Shown here: positions 47,280 through 58,374 of the stretch, piece by piece
Layout of the letters: every line of letters starts with the position of its first letter
How positions within the stretch are numbered: position 1 is the stretch's first letter
Assembly (NCBI GenBank): GCA_900169235.1
Contig: FWCC01000070.1
Coordinates: 124,001 to 188,000, forward strand
Length of the DNA stretch: 64,000 nt
From: Zarea fungicola
Lineage: Eukaryota > Ascomycota > Sordariomycetes > Hypocreales > Cordycipitaceae
Reading direction: 5' to 3'
Made by a program: the position numbers and the translations under genes
Notes under the pieces: generated by a model
Databases searched by the model: none
What the model was told of the DNA's origin: nothing
What the model saw: only the letters and a program-made list of their open reading frames with translations

Positions 47280-49291
47280 TTACGTGTTTCCTTTCAACGC
47301 TGTTGGTACTGGTAATCCTCTCCCTACTGGAGCATGATATGCGCTTATACTTTGAAATCCCCTACGTAGCCTGTCAGTAACTACATCCGTATCGCTACGG
47401 GATGATTCACTTACTTTGTCAAGTCAAACCCTTCGTCCTCCATTTCCGTTGTGATGGGCTCCTCTACTGGCTGTGGCGGTAGTTGAGGTCGAGTCGGACT
47501 GCTTGGCGGGGATTTGCCCATGGGCGGCGGACTGCTGCTTTGCGGAGGCATTACACCTCTTGCCTTGGATGGGCTTTCATAAGGTGCCATCGGCTTGAGC
47601 GGTGTACTTCCGATATCGGCATACCTCCAGAAAGGCGCTGGAGAGCTAGTTGGCATGTGCTGGCTTGGACGCTGCGCAGTACTTGGAGGCGCCAGTCTCG
47701 GGTGTATGCGCGGTGGTGCCGGTGTCACAAACGCCGAATTGTCCTCATGGTAAGATGACGTCAATGTTGGTGATTGCGGATTGTAGCCTGCAAAGGATGA
47801 TGCCACGTCCGCTGTCTTTCGCTGGCGGGGTAAGGGACTGCCGTCTGCCGTCAAGGTTGCATTCAGGCCGGATCGATCAGAATGGCGATTTGGTGTCGAC
47901 TGAGGCATGCGGAGAGAGGACCGGGGAACAGGCGAGGTCATAGGCGAAGCTGCTCGCCGCTTCCGTCCAGATGGCGTATCTCTTCCCGCCATATCTTTAG
48001 GGCCTTGTGTAATATAGTTGAGTTGACTCGGTGATGATGGTGCAGAGGACCCGCGATGTCCACCCCGCCCAACCTTGTAAGCGTTGCGTACCATTTCCTC
48101 CCGAGCCTCGGGCACAATCTGCCATTTCATGCCTTTCCCGGGTTCGTCTGTAGATCTAGCTACTTTGTCAAAAGACTTATTCAGAGATAAGTTGTGCCTA
48201 ATTGAGTTCTGTGGAAGAGTTAGACTAGTCAGCTCAGCTTTCGCCTCATAATGATTGTGTATACCTACCTGCCAGCCTGCGGCTTGCTGAAAGCGATAGT
48301 ACGAGTATGTATCCATAATGTATGTGTAGATTCCGTTCAGATTCAGTTTCCCATCCTGCGCATTCAATATAGCTTGAGTGATCATCTGCGCATAGCTGTA
48401 TTGTGGTTTTATGTGCTGATTTTCTTCGCGGCTGAGATCGACTCCGCTTGCTCCAATTATTACAGCCGGAGTTCTAGCCGCAGGTGATTTGTAGTCGCTT
48501 CGACGCGTCGATGGTGGTGTTCCGGGTCGTTTGTAGTCGGTAGGAGCTGGCGCAAGGTTGGTCTGGCGGCGAGAGGCGGGTGTGTTGACCGGGAGCCCAG
48601 ACCGTTGCAGGAAGCTTGGATGAACATGGAGTGGGCTGATCTCTGATGGTAGTACAAACATCATTTCCACATTTCCAATGTCGATAACCTCACCACTAGT
48701 AAGCGAGTGGCTGACATGTGGTTTCAAGGGCTGGCCATCAACCTTGGCACCGTTGCGCCCTTTGACCTGAAGGAGCCACTTCTCGTCCTTGGAGTCGAAG
48801 ACGATGGAGGCATGGGCTCGAGATACCATTTTGCTAGGGCCGAGGTCTATGTGGACATGATCCTCGTCATCCTCGTCATCTTCGGTACTCTGAGCCGCCT
48901 CCGGGGCCCGCCCAATGTTGACTGCAAGCTTTGTGATATAGAATGTCCAGTCCTGGGCAGCGACCTTGGCATAGGCTTTAACACCGTCACCGTTTGCCTC
49001 ATGAATGACGTTGGCATGGTCTTTACTAGCCTGAACCGCTTGAGATTTCAGCTGCTGTGTGACTTGGGACACGACCTGGTCATCGTCTGTTGGTGGTGGC
49101 ATGCGGTCACTATCAAGGTTTGAGGATCTTCTGTCTGAGTCGGGCGACGCAGCTTTCTTGCGGCGCTTAGCGGGTCGTGTTGGTGAGGAGGAGCGGTCGA
49201 TCTCAGCATCTGTTGAGCTGGTCATTTTCGTATCTGTACCTAGGCGGAGGTCGCGACGACCGCGCTGAGCTCTTTTCGCAGACGGTGGCAT
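47280..49291 (-). CDS. fkh2: FHA/forkhead transcription factor Fkh2-like
   Basis: A nuclear forkhead regulator of the yeast Fkh1/Fkh2 type that controls cell-cycle genes. Exons are 49291-48269, 48208-47415 and 47370-47280, giving 635 residues. An FHA domain (NIGRAPEAAQ, GPSKMVSRAHASIVF, WLLQVKGRNGAKVDGQPL) lies around residues 120-225. The forkhead domain starts IKPQYSYAQMITQAILNAQ and contains NSIRHNLSLNKSFDKVARS around residues 310-400. The 60-nt intron at 48209-48268 splits the forkhead domain right before NSIRHNLSLN and is open in frame. The frame also reads to a stop at 47411, but GTAAGT there and a CAG at 47371 join a last exon encoding GFQSISAYHAPVGRG, resembling the family C-terminus. 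A long Ser/Pro-rich linker with many SP/TP sites suits CDK control. Confidence 0.93.
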
Positions 49292-50063
49292 GATGCCTGG
49301 TAGGAGCGCAAATGCGCTGGTCGAAGGGTGCAAAAGTTAAGCGGCAGACTGCACAGAATATTAAGAAACAATACTCTGGCTCGGTAGCTGTGATGGATAG
49401 CATATACGTCGAAGCGATAGGCAACTCTCGTGGCTCATGCGCGTGTGTGCTAATAACTTGGCTTCTGGACAGAGATGATCTTGCCGCAAGCCGAACTGGC
49501 TAGTTTTAAAGATTGCTTGCTTGGCGTAATTCAAGGGAACCGCGTTCGCGTTTATTGGAGTGGCTAGGACAAAAAATGTTAGTTCAAATCCAGGGTACAA
49601 GGAGGCGCATCGAGTCTACAAGTCTCCAGCCAAAAGTGACAGGAGGATAAAAGCAAATTCACGCCCATGAACTTGTCTGTAGACCCACTATTGTTGTATA
49701 CCTGTAAGCTCCCTTTGTACCTCTGTGCTCCGTCGCACCCCCTGGCCAAGTAAGTAAGTAGGCAGTGGGAAAACATTATTCCTGTTCCCTGCACCAGACT
49801 GTTGTTACACCAGCACAGAAGAAGTGCCCAAACCAGCAGCGCGCGTATCATTTATTTAGTAACTTACCTGTTGTCTCTGGGCCAAGCACACCTGCCTTCC
49901 CCCAATTCCAGAACTCACCATCACCTCGCCGCCACCTACAGCCAGCAGGCAGCGAGCTTGTCAGTTTGGTAGTCTAGAAACACCTGCCATTGGCAGGATA
50001 GCTGTATCCGCGTTGGAATTCAGTCCGCCTCGGTTATTGGTCGTCCAGAAAAGATAGGTGAAC
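49292..50063. promoter_or_regulatory. divergent fkh2/pap1 promoter region
   Basis: A 770-bp shared upstream region of fkh2 (minus) and pap1 (plus). No specific factor site was assigned, and no reading frame looks real. Confidence 0.4.
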
Positions 50064-52058
50064 ATGAGCGGCGAGCAGGTCTTCGGTGTTACACCACCAA
50101 TTTCGGTGTCGCTGCCGACCGAGAGCGAAAAGCGAGTCAGCGAGTCCTTGATTGAAGAGCTGCGTCGCCAGAAGACTTTTGAAAGCCCTTCTGATACACA
50201 AAAAAGGTGAATGCCTGCACCCAACTTGGTCGCGACACATTGGGTCATTTTACTGACCTGATTGTTTTTCCGCAGATACACCGTTCTCGAGTCACTACAG
50301 AAGATCACAGACGAGTTTGTCAAAAAAGTCGCTCGCGAGAAGGAACCAAAGAACGACATTCTCATTAAAAATGCACGCGGCAAGGTCTTTACGTATGGTA
50401 GCTTCCGACTTGGCGTGTTCGGCCCTGGCTCCGATATCGATACCCTGATTGTGGCTCCGAAATATGTTACTCGTGAAGACTATTTCAAGTACTTCCCAGA
50501 CCTTCTTATTGAAATGGCCCCAAAGGATTCAATTACCGATCTCGCAGCAGTCACAGATGCATTTGTGCCCATTATCAAATTCGAATACTCGGGTATCAGC
50601 ATCGATCTGATTTTTTCACGCATTGTTCAAAAGCAACTTGCTCCCGATTTTCAGGACCTCAAGGACTCCGGACTCTTGCGCGGACTGGATGAGGCTGAGC
50701 TTCGTTCGGTCAATGGCACTCGCGTCACAGACGAGATTCTAGCTTTGGTTCCAGAACAAAGCACATTCAGACTGGCACTCAGAGCCATAAAGCTATGGGC
50801 ACAACGAAGGGCAGTATATGGAAATATCATGGGATTTCCGGGCGGCGTTGCCTGGGCCATGCTAGTAGCCAGAGTTTGTCAACTTTACCCCAAGGCCGCT
50901 ACATCGGTCATTGTTAACAAATTCTTCCTGGTAATGAGTCAGTGGCGCTGGCCACAGCCAGTCTTGCTCAAACCTATCGAGAATGGTCCTCTTCCAGTCC
51001 GTGTGTGGAACCCCAAAGTATACAAAGGTGATTCGTTCCACTTGATGCCAATCATCACCCCGGCCTACCCATCCATGTGTGCCACTTTCAACATCACCAG
51101 ATCCTCAATGAGCATCATAAAACGAGAGCTTCAACGCGGCCTGGAGATAACCGAGCAGGTAATGGTTGGCAAACAGCCCTGGAGCGATCTGTTCGTCAAA
51201 CACTCGTTTTTTACGACAGATTATAAATACTACATCTCCGTAGTATCAGCAAGCAAAGCTAAGGAACCACACAAAGTATGGTCGGGATATATCGAGTCCA
51301 AGGTCCGAATGCTTGTACAAAAACTTGAACAGCATCCACATATTGCTCTTGCGCACCCTTTTGTCAAAGGTTACTCACGAAAACACACCTGCCAGAATGA
51401 TAAGCAGGTTGAGCAAGTACAAGAAGGCAGTCTCGATTTTGTCGTTCCTAACGATGTGGCACTGGATAATGAGAATAGCGAAAAGGATGACAAACCTAAT
51501 CAAAGCACAGAAGTCGAGGTAGAGAAGCCTACACCATCCGAGGTCTACACTACAACACATTATATTGGACTCGAATTGGAAGAAGGTACATTGTGATAAT
51601 CTCCTGCCACTTTCAGTAGCCAGTCTAACACAAAGATTCTAGGCGCCAAATCCCTTGATCTGTCTTACCAAGTCGACGAATTTAAGGTATTATGTACAAC
51701 ATGGCAGAAATATCAGGATGAGTTAAAACCATTGGTTTCGATTGGTGTTCAGCATGTGCGCAAGTAAGTCGTTTGTGATAACATGAATCGGTTTAAAATT
51801 ATGCTAACAGAGAAAAGCTTCAACCTTCCGGATGATGTATTTGAGGGGAACGAGGAGAAACCTCAAAAGAAATCCTCAAAAGGCGCAAATGGGAAGAAAC
51901 GCGGCGCTGCCGAGGTAATACCGCTACTTACACTCTTCTACGCTCTGGACCAAGCGACCGAGTCAATCCCACCAGTCTCTTCGCATAAACTAACATCTCT
52001 ACAGGAAAATCAGCCACCTGCCAAACGACAGCAGGCATCTGTTGCAGCCGCAGGTTAA
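50064..52058 (+). CDS. pap1: Poly(A) polymerase Pap1
   Basis: The nuclear enzyme that adds poly(A) tails to cleaved pre-mRNA. Exons are 50064-50206, 50276-51585, 51643-51763, 51818-51914 and 52005-52058, giving 574 residues, close to yeast Pap1. The nucleotidyltransferase motif is GSFRLGVFGPGSDIDTLIV with catalytic Asp101 and Asp103; a third acidic residue is in SGISIDLIFSRI. The central domain contains ALRAIKLWAQRRAVYGNIMG and GFPGGVAWAMLVARVCQLYP. The RNA-binding domain contains PIITPAYPSMCATFNITRSS. The C-terminus is basic (KKSSKGANGKKRGAAE, AKRQQ), like the RNA-binding and nuclear-localisation tail of the family. All five exons join in phase. Confidence 0.96.
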
Positions 52059-52645
52059 CTGCAGTATGAGTTACACGGCACGAAATTCCGTGGTCCTGCT
52101 TTCTTGAGCTGAGGCTACCCTAGTCACCCTTTTGAGGGTGTTTTCTAATCACTGACCCATCCCGGGTCCCCTTGATTCAATTTCTGGCTGACCTTTTACG
52201 AAAAGCACTTGTACAAAGCTTACCAAACCGTGAAGCAAACGTTGGATGAAAACCCTTCACGGAGAAATTTACACGGTCGAATTCTCGACGTTGGCTCCCA
52301 TCTATCTACCTAGACCTCGGCTGCTCCAAATTTGGACAGGATACCGAATCCGCATGCTGTGGGTTCGAAGACATCACTACGATGGAAAAAAACTATGTAT
52401 TAAAATCACCATGCCATATTAGCAAGTCTGCAGAGCTTGTGTCACACAGAGACACCAGATTACCACACTATGTTGCTCGTCTTTGCAGAAACAAAGACCA
52501 GAGTTGTAACTAGATAGATTAGTCGTGAGACATCTACTCAATGAAATGCAGCGTATTTTGATTGTAAACTATTTTGGCTGTTTCTCGTGCGTGAGAGTAG
52601 TGTCTGAGCTAGCTGGCAAAGCTGAGGGAGGATGTTTTCTCGCTT
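52059..52645. other. convergent pap1/DML1 3' region
   Basis: About 590 bp between convergent stops. It presumably holds 3' UTRs; no feature was recognised. Confidence 0.5.
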
Positions 52646-53027
52646 CTAATCGTCATCGTCGTCATCACTTCCACTTGACCACTCATTATAGTATGCATCA
52701 CCAATCTCCGCAAGCGAATTAGATAGCAATTCTCTTTCCTCTACACCCATTGCCCATGTCGCTTGCTTTTTCAAAGCTTTCATCCGGGTTAATATGCTCT
52801 GGTCTGTGCAGAGTGACGTTTGGAGACGAATGCTCTGATGGCCAGCCTGGTCAGGGAATATACCTGGATAGCTGTCTAGGATGGGGAACATGAGAGAAGT
52901 GGTAAACCTGGCGAAAATTTCGATGTGTTAATCTAGCATATGTAGATGTAAATATATTATGTGTCGGGGGGCAGTTTATCTTACCTTTTTACCACAGTAT
53001 CTCCAATTCGTCTCCTAGTTTCAACTT

Positions 53028-53058
<31 letters not shown>

Positions 53059-54290
53059 TTCTCCCTTGATATGGTCCCCGCGGCTGGTTATAGACTTGCC
53101 AAAAACATGCTTTTGTTTGTCGATGCCATCTTTATCCGTGCGGCCGATTCCAAAGAGGTCAATGTCAAACACCTCTTCCTCTTCAGATCCAACGTCGTTT
53201 GATTTCGATCCCATACCCATGCGCAGTCCGGCAAGGGTCTGTGACCCAGTCGTATTCACTATTTGAGAAATCTCGTCCAGAGACACTCTCTGTATGCCCT
53301 TGTATGGTAGCAGCCTAGAGGGCAAGGCGGTGCTTTCAATTGCCGCAGATAGCAGTGCCGATGAATGCCACGGTGAATTGCAGTCCAGCTTGACTGCCGA
53401 TGAGAAATGGCCTCCCGGAAGGGACACGGGGACAAAAGTCGTAGCTTGTTGGCAAATCTCACTGATGCCGTGAGCAATATTTGTAAGCCGCAGCCGACTC
53501 TTCTCACGGGCAGTGTCGAATGGTGGGCTCTGCAAACCCCATACCCATATACACTGCTTTGGGTACTCGTCTCGCAATGCCTCGAGATACGATGACGCAA
53601 AGCCGCCCCAAGCATCGTCAATAGTGGTAAAAACTTGAATACCCTGCATGTGATCACATTCTTCCACAAACGGCCGCCAGTCGCGGTCAACGATATCCTG
53701 CTCCTTGTCGAGCGTGTGAAACAGCTCATTGCCCATGTCGAACCGCTCAAACGGCTGAATTGATGAGTGTAGCTCATAGTCATATAGTTGATTGAGCGAC
53801 TTGGGATGGTAGTAAGCCCGTGCGAAATCTGACCAATATCGGACGCTGGATTTTGAGAGCTTTTCTGGGGTGCTCCCTGTGTCGAGACTCTGGAGATATG
53901 CACTTTGCTGAAATGGTTCCTGTTTATGAACGGCAGGTTTGCCCGGCCTGGTAGGTGATTAACTTTGGTGGCAATGACTCACGCAATCAGTTTCAGTTTG
54001 GAGATTTCTTACCAAAGGGCACTCGCCATTGCATCGGTATCCCGGTCAACGTCATAGAGCGCGTTTATTTTTCGCAGAGTGCCGAATCCACCTTTCAGGT
54101 CATAGACCACAGTTCGTGGGAGAAATGTATCCGTTCCCTCTGTACCGACGCCAGTACGCCAATGGATATCATGATCAACGAGTTGTTTTTCGGTGTCCGA
54201 GTACGTGAAATAAGACTCTTGAGTATTCCAGAAATGTGTTGCGACGTAGTTGCTGAGGTGCCCAAGCTGTAACGTAACGATTTCTCTCAT
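52646..54290 (-). CDS. DML1: Misato/DML1 tubulin-like mitochondrial inheritance protein
   Basis: Dml1/Misato is a tubulin-related protein involved in mitochondrial distribution and partitioning. Exons are 54290-54013, 53947-52985 and 52907-52646, giving 500 residues. The N-terminal signature [20 protein letters not shown] and [11 protein letters not shown] starts the Misato segment II domain. [17 protein letters not shown], which depends on the acceptor at 53948, and [20 protein letters not shown] match the family. The central loop carries a Glu/Gly run encoded by a 9-bp tandem repeat (53024-53063). The C-terminus ends in a run of six Asp. It probably acts at the mitochondrial outer surface or in the cytosol. 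Confidence 0.93.
53024..53063. repeat. 9-bp tandem repeat inside DML1
   Basis: About four units of CTTCTTCGC on the plus strand encode repeated Glu-Glu-Gly in the DML1 acidic loop. It is a coding minisatellite likely to vary in length between strains. Confidence 0.75.
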
Positions 54291-54686
54291 TGCGCAGCCA
54301 AACTGCTCTTCCTGAGCTACTCAACCAATAGAGAGGAAACGAACGCTCCCACGGTATCCCTGCCACAGTCAATAAGTACACGAAGCTCGAACCCGCTGTG
54401 AAAGAAAGGAATAAAAGAATAGCAGCGTGCTGGACGTGCATGCGATCAAATCTTCTTAAATTAGTTTCAAGTCGAGGCAACTGCAGGGTAGCGGTAGCTT
54501 CTCAGACAAGAGAGAAACGCTGTTATTAGATGTGCAGAAAAGTTGGATAGTGGGCTGACTAAGTTTCCCGTCATTCCCGAGAGGCGAACATTACGCCTAC
54601 TTAACCTACTTAACCTACTTAACCTAGGACATCGCCACATTCAAAGTTTGCCCTTCCACTAATCTCACAATTCACATATCGGAGTA
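54291..54686. promoter_or_regulatory. DML1 upstream region with TTAACCTAC repeat
   Basis: The upstream region of DML1. A 9-bp unit TTAACCTAC is repeated three times at 54596-54627, ending CCTAGG. The minus-strand ORF spanning 54175-54480 is not convincing. Confidence 0.4.
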
Positions 54687-55651
54687 ATGTTAGTTCAATT
54701 GTTCGTTGAGTATCTGGTAGCGCAGTCAATGTCCGAAACAGCAAAGATTGTACCTCAGCACCAAAGCGGGGTTTGGGTTGAAATAGATTCACTCAAACCA
54801 CCAGAGAAAAAGAGTGGTAGCAGGTGTTCCCAAGATTGGCACCTCTGCCCTGGCTCTGAGAAGATCCCGTTACCCGAAAATTAGCCTACGATCATTCTAT
54901 TCCTTCGATACTGTGGGCAGAAGAACGCTGGTAAAGGTGCTTGACGAAGAACTAGGACGTGTAATCTAGCTAGAGGTATGATACCCTCACTTATATACAT
55001 AATGCCTGGCTAGGCAGTCACTCTCGGTAGAAGCGCATGTACGTTTGGCTTCGGGTTAGTGCGTCCTAGGTTAATGTCCCGTTAGAGGGGCGGAGCAATA
55101 ACAACATGGGTGTCCTTGTACCAGTAAGTAAACTTGTATCCAGTACTTTCTTGGCCACCCAAAATGAAGTACACACACATTAATACTCGTCCTGCATCAA
55201 CAGTTGCCGAAAAGGCATTCAAGCAATTAACTTCCATTTCCCATGAACCGCCGGGCTTGAACTGTATTGCAGTCTCGCACTCTTCTGCTGAGGCCACCGA
55301 GCGCTGGATTCCACGAGTTGGAGGCGTTTGGTCCACTAACGTCGTAGTGGATGATAGCCGTGACGTCTACGCGCAAATGGGGTCTAGGACTTGGCAGCAC
55401 CTGGCACACCTCTAGCCCTTCCGTTCTCTATTCAGCGTATCGCGGACGAGAGCATTTGAAACAGACCGACAAAAAGCGGCACTCGCTGGCAGATTGGCGG
55501 GCTGTTTGCTGTCGACACAGATGGCGTCATTCGCTTTGCTCATGTCTCAGCAGCTGCGAATAATTTACCAGATTTAAGAGCCTCAGCGCAGGCCGTAAGT
55601 ATAGCAATTGACGAGGTAGAGAACAAAGAAGTAAACCCGGGAAATGAATGA
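54687..55651 (+). pseudogene. Broken AhpC/TSA-like (thioredoxin-fold peroxidase-like) gene
   Basis: Fragments in different frames line up in order with fungal AhpC/TSA antioxidant-enzyme-like proteins. In one frame: AEKAFKQLTSI, GLNCIAVSHSSAEATERW and STNVVVDDSRDVYAQ (about 55206-55376). After a first frameshift near 55375-55381: WGLGLGSTWHTSSPSVLYSAY (55380-55440). After a second shift near 55440-55450: NRPTKSGTRWQIGGLFAVD and GVIRFAHVSAAANNLPDL (from 55460), ending at 55651. That last frame has TGA at 55457-55459, where the family usually has Trp before NRPT. A possible N-terminal remnant (PPEKKSG, PKIGTSA, PGSEKIPLPE) lies near 54780-54884 and is also frame-broken. The usual Cys of the active-site region appears absent (RPASTVAEKAF). 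Limits are approximate and the 5' part is the least certain. Confidence 0.65.
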
Positions 55652-55902
55652 GATAAGTGGGATAGAATAGAGTAAAATAGAGTATAATAGAAAAGAGACC
55701 TAGTTTGAGTGAGCAGCACAAAGTGAGGCCAAGGTTTTTAACTTTGAAACACACCCAAGATGTGGAGTTAGTCTAATATTCGGTATACAAGAAAACAAGA
55801 GACGAGGAAGGGATGTATATAAATAAACAGCCGAAGTATAAATACAGCATGGGTTAACATCCAAGTATTTCAAGAGCTATCGGCGCTCTGATAAGGAAGT
55901 CT
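55652..55902. other. short intergenic region downstream of the septin-like gene
   Basis: It contains a GATAGAATAGAGTAAAATAG-like simple stretch near 55659-55695. It presumably holds the 3' UTR of the septin-like gene. Nothing else was recognised. Confidence 0.4.
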
Positions 55903-57818
55903 TTATAATGCCAGGCAAAATGGAGAGAAAAGTCGCATGTTTCTGTCTGCAAAATCAGGCCTTATCAAGTACAGTGCGAGGTACCCAACAATACCAATAC
56001 CACCTAGAAGCTCAACTGCCAAAGCGCCTGCGTTCTTCACTTGCGCTACCAGTTTAACTAGACCAAGGGGGTCTTGGTCATATGTCTGCTCTTGGTGCCG
56101 TCGTTTCCGGCAGCGCCGGCGACTGTTACAGCGTTTCGCCACCGTACCAGAGGCGCGCGCCAGGCCATTCGCAAAGTGACTGGAGGCAGTGGTACTTATA
56201 ACTCGCTCAGAATCCAGACTTTGTCGTAAACTCTGTGCCCAACCCAAAACCTCAAGGCGATGCCAGTCTCTCACTTGAAAAAAAGGATCTACCACGACAG
56301 CTGAAACACCGAAATTAGATGTATGTCGTGTTAGAGCTGAGTCAGACTGTTGCCGATTTTGTTCATGTGCCCATTTAACCACTTTCACTGCGGCGGAATG
56401 CCTCAACCGTGATGCACCATCCAAAGAAAAGATGCTATTTACAAGGACACGTAGATCCGTTGGCAATAGAGGCTCAATGTATGCAGAGTCCATGAGTATA
56501 CTTGCATCCATAACGTCGCAATCCAATTGAGATGCATTTGATACAGCAAAAATTGTTCTTTGATCAGATTGCTCATCAAACGGAGTGAAGGAGAATACTT
56601 CGATTCCCTGTCCTTCTATTTGATCCTGTAGATCTTGTTTATAGTCCTTAATAGAGGAGTCATCCAGCTCGTCTGATCGAGCAAGAAGAGGGATGATATT
56701 TGTAACGGTTTGTAGGCGGCGTAGTGCTTCAGCATCGGCTTTATTTAGACCTAGAGTGTGTCAGAGGAGACGAAGTTCAGAGTATTATGCAGTACAAATT
56801 ACCAGTAGAGGGCAGCATGTATAGAACGGCATCCACAATTTGTTGACTGCCATTACTCAGCAGTGATATCAAATCGGCGTCGGCCATTCGCTTTTGCAGT
56901 ATAGGGATCAGGCTCGATTCCAGAAAGTCGACGGCATGGCTGACATTGACAGAGCCTTGAGGAGTAAAGTCCAAAAACGAAAGATTCCTGTCGAGAATCT
57001 CCTCCACAGATGTAGATGACCTTCGCAACCTGAGAGTCTCCGGGTAGTCTGGATTTTGCCACCACTGATACGGACGAGTGCTTGCATAAATTTCGAGTAC
57101 AGGACCGTTGAAATGCGTGTTCACAGAATCAAGATGTACAATATGCTCACAACACTGGGCTATTGAACGGATGATGGAGGTTTTGCCAGTAGCTATGCAA
57201 TTTGTGAGTGACGTTAGAATGGGAATGGTGGTAGACATAAAACTGACCTGGAGATCCCAGAACAAGCAGCCGCAATTTCCCAAGTGACCTCCCAGTGTCG
57301 GTAAAAGGTCTTCGAAGTGGGATATGCAGGTTAGGCATTATAAACTGCGGAACGGAACTTCCTGCACTGCTCGGAGGCAAGTTTCGATACGCTTCTATAT
57401 CTTGCTGCGCAATGACTGCATTGTCAACGGAGCCATCGCGATCGATGGCAGAGGACGAGCTCGAGAATCGTGAAGAGGAAACAAAGCTCAAAGAAGACTC
57501 TGGCCTTGAAATACCGCGCATGCGAGGTGCGACTGGGGCAGAAATGTCGGCAGTCAAGTCCGCGTTGGAACTGATGAATGGCGATGGTGGTACTGGTGAC
57601 GGTGAAACATTCCTCTGTGTAGAATGCTCAATTTTCAGAGCGGAGCGCCCACGGGCTAACACGCTACCAGTTTCGGGCCCGAGATCCATCTCGGACTCTG
57701 TAATCATTAGACAGCTACTGCCGGCGAGAGACTGGCTGGCCATTGCGGAGTCGGTGTAATCGAGTTGCGAGCATCCATGGCTAGCCTGGGCCTCTCGTAC
57801 AGTAGGAACTTGCCGCAT
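55903..57818 (-). CDS. Septin-like GTPase with C-terminal transmembrane segment
   Basis: Exons are 57818-57248, 57192-56803 and 56750-55903, giving 602 residues. A Ser/Pro-rich N-terminal region of about 180 residues precedes a P-loop, LLVLGSPATGKTSII, whose key residues Gly188 to Thr195 are split by an intron. Septin-type order follows: a degenerate G3 region (FLDFTPQGSVNVSHAVDFLE), then DAVLYMLPSTGLNKADAEAL and LQTVTNIIPLLARSDELDDS. The last corresponds to the septin block ending in the G4 AKAD, here ARSD. A basic patch (KRCNSRRRCRKRRHQ) and one hydrophobic helix near residues 566-583 (ELLGGIGIVGYLALYLI) end the protein. It is a divergent septin-superfamily member, probably tail-anchored; nucleotide hydrolysis is doubtful given the altered G3. 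It is divergent from PHO85. Confidence 0.8.
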
Positions 57819-58374
57819 CTTCTGACCTCTTAAAGAGCAAAGGTATCTATGGCCATCAGATTCTCAGTTTAAAGGGGCAAAAAGCCTGGGAGTATGCGAG
57901 AATATAATGGGCAAATGGCTCATAGATGGGAACTGGTCTCAGCGATGACATATGCATGAGGCGGACTACGTGACCCCGCTATAACGAGATAGCGGAGCGT
58001 TGTGGCGGCCGATAGCCAACAGCAGGCAACTTAGAGGTACCTGTACCTAGGGTAACTACAGTGGGGTAAAGTGGTGGAGGAACAAACTCAGCACGGTTAC
58101 TACAATACCCCCGACTAGCACATAGCCCCCCGCCTGACTTGCTACTAATGTGTGGGGAGGGAGTTGGTATTGGTATCTAGGTAGCCCGTGGTGGGATGAA
58201 AGGTCCACGGACGTAGGCGGCTGTAGGTACAGGCATTGTTCTTTGAATCCTCATCAAGGCAAGGCGACCAGCACTTCCCCACCTTGATAAACCCTTTTTA
58301 TTCAGTTCCATCTCGCTTTTGTCTTTTGCTTTTCTATACTTGTATTATTGCATTATTGTCTCTCACAACAAATT
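57819..58374. promoter_or_regulatory. divergent septin-like/PHO85 promoter region
   Basis: About 560 bp shared by the two genes. It contains GGTACCTGTACCTAGGGTA at 58036-58054 and another CTAGGTAG near 58177. No specific binding site was assigned. Confidence 0.45.

Noticed and set aside
54596..54627. TTAACCTAC triplicate considered as an interstitial telomere repeat
   Set aside because: The unit is 9 bp and not TTAGGG or CCCTAA; it fits the intergenic CCTAGG-type motif family better.
55082..55336. Minus-strand ORF of 84 codons upstream of the septin-like gene
   Set aside because: It has no ATG start, and the opposite strand explains the conservation as fragments of an AhpC/TSA-like pseudogene.
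58057..58073. TACAGTGGGGTAAAGT resembling the TIR end at 34774
   Set aside because: The match is limited to about ten bases with no partner end or TA-bounded element nearby.
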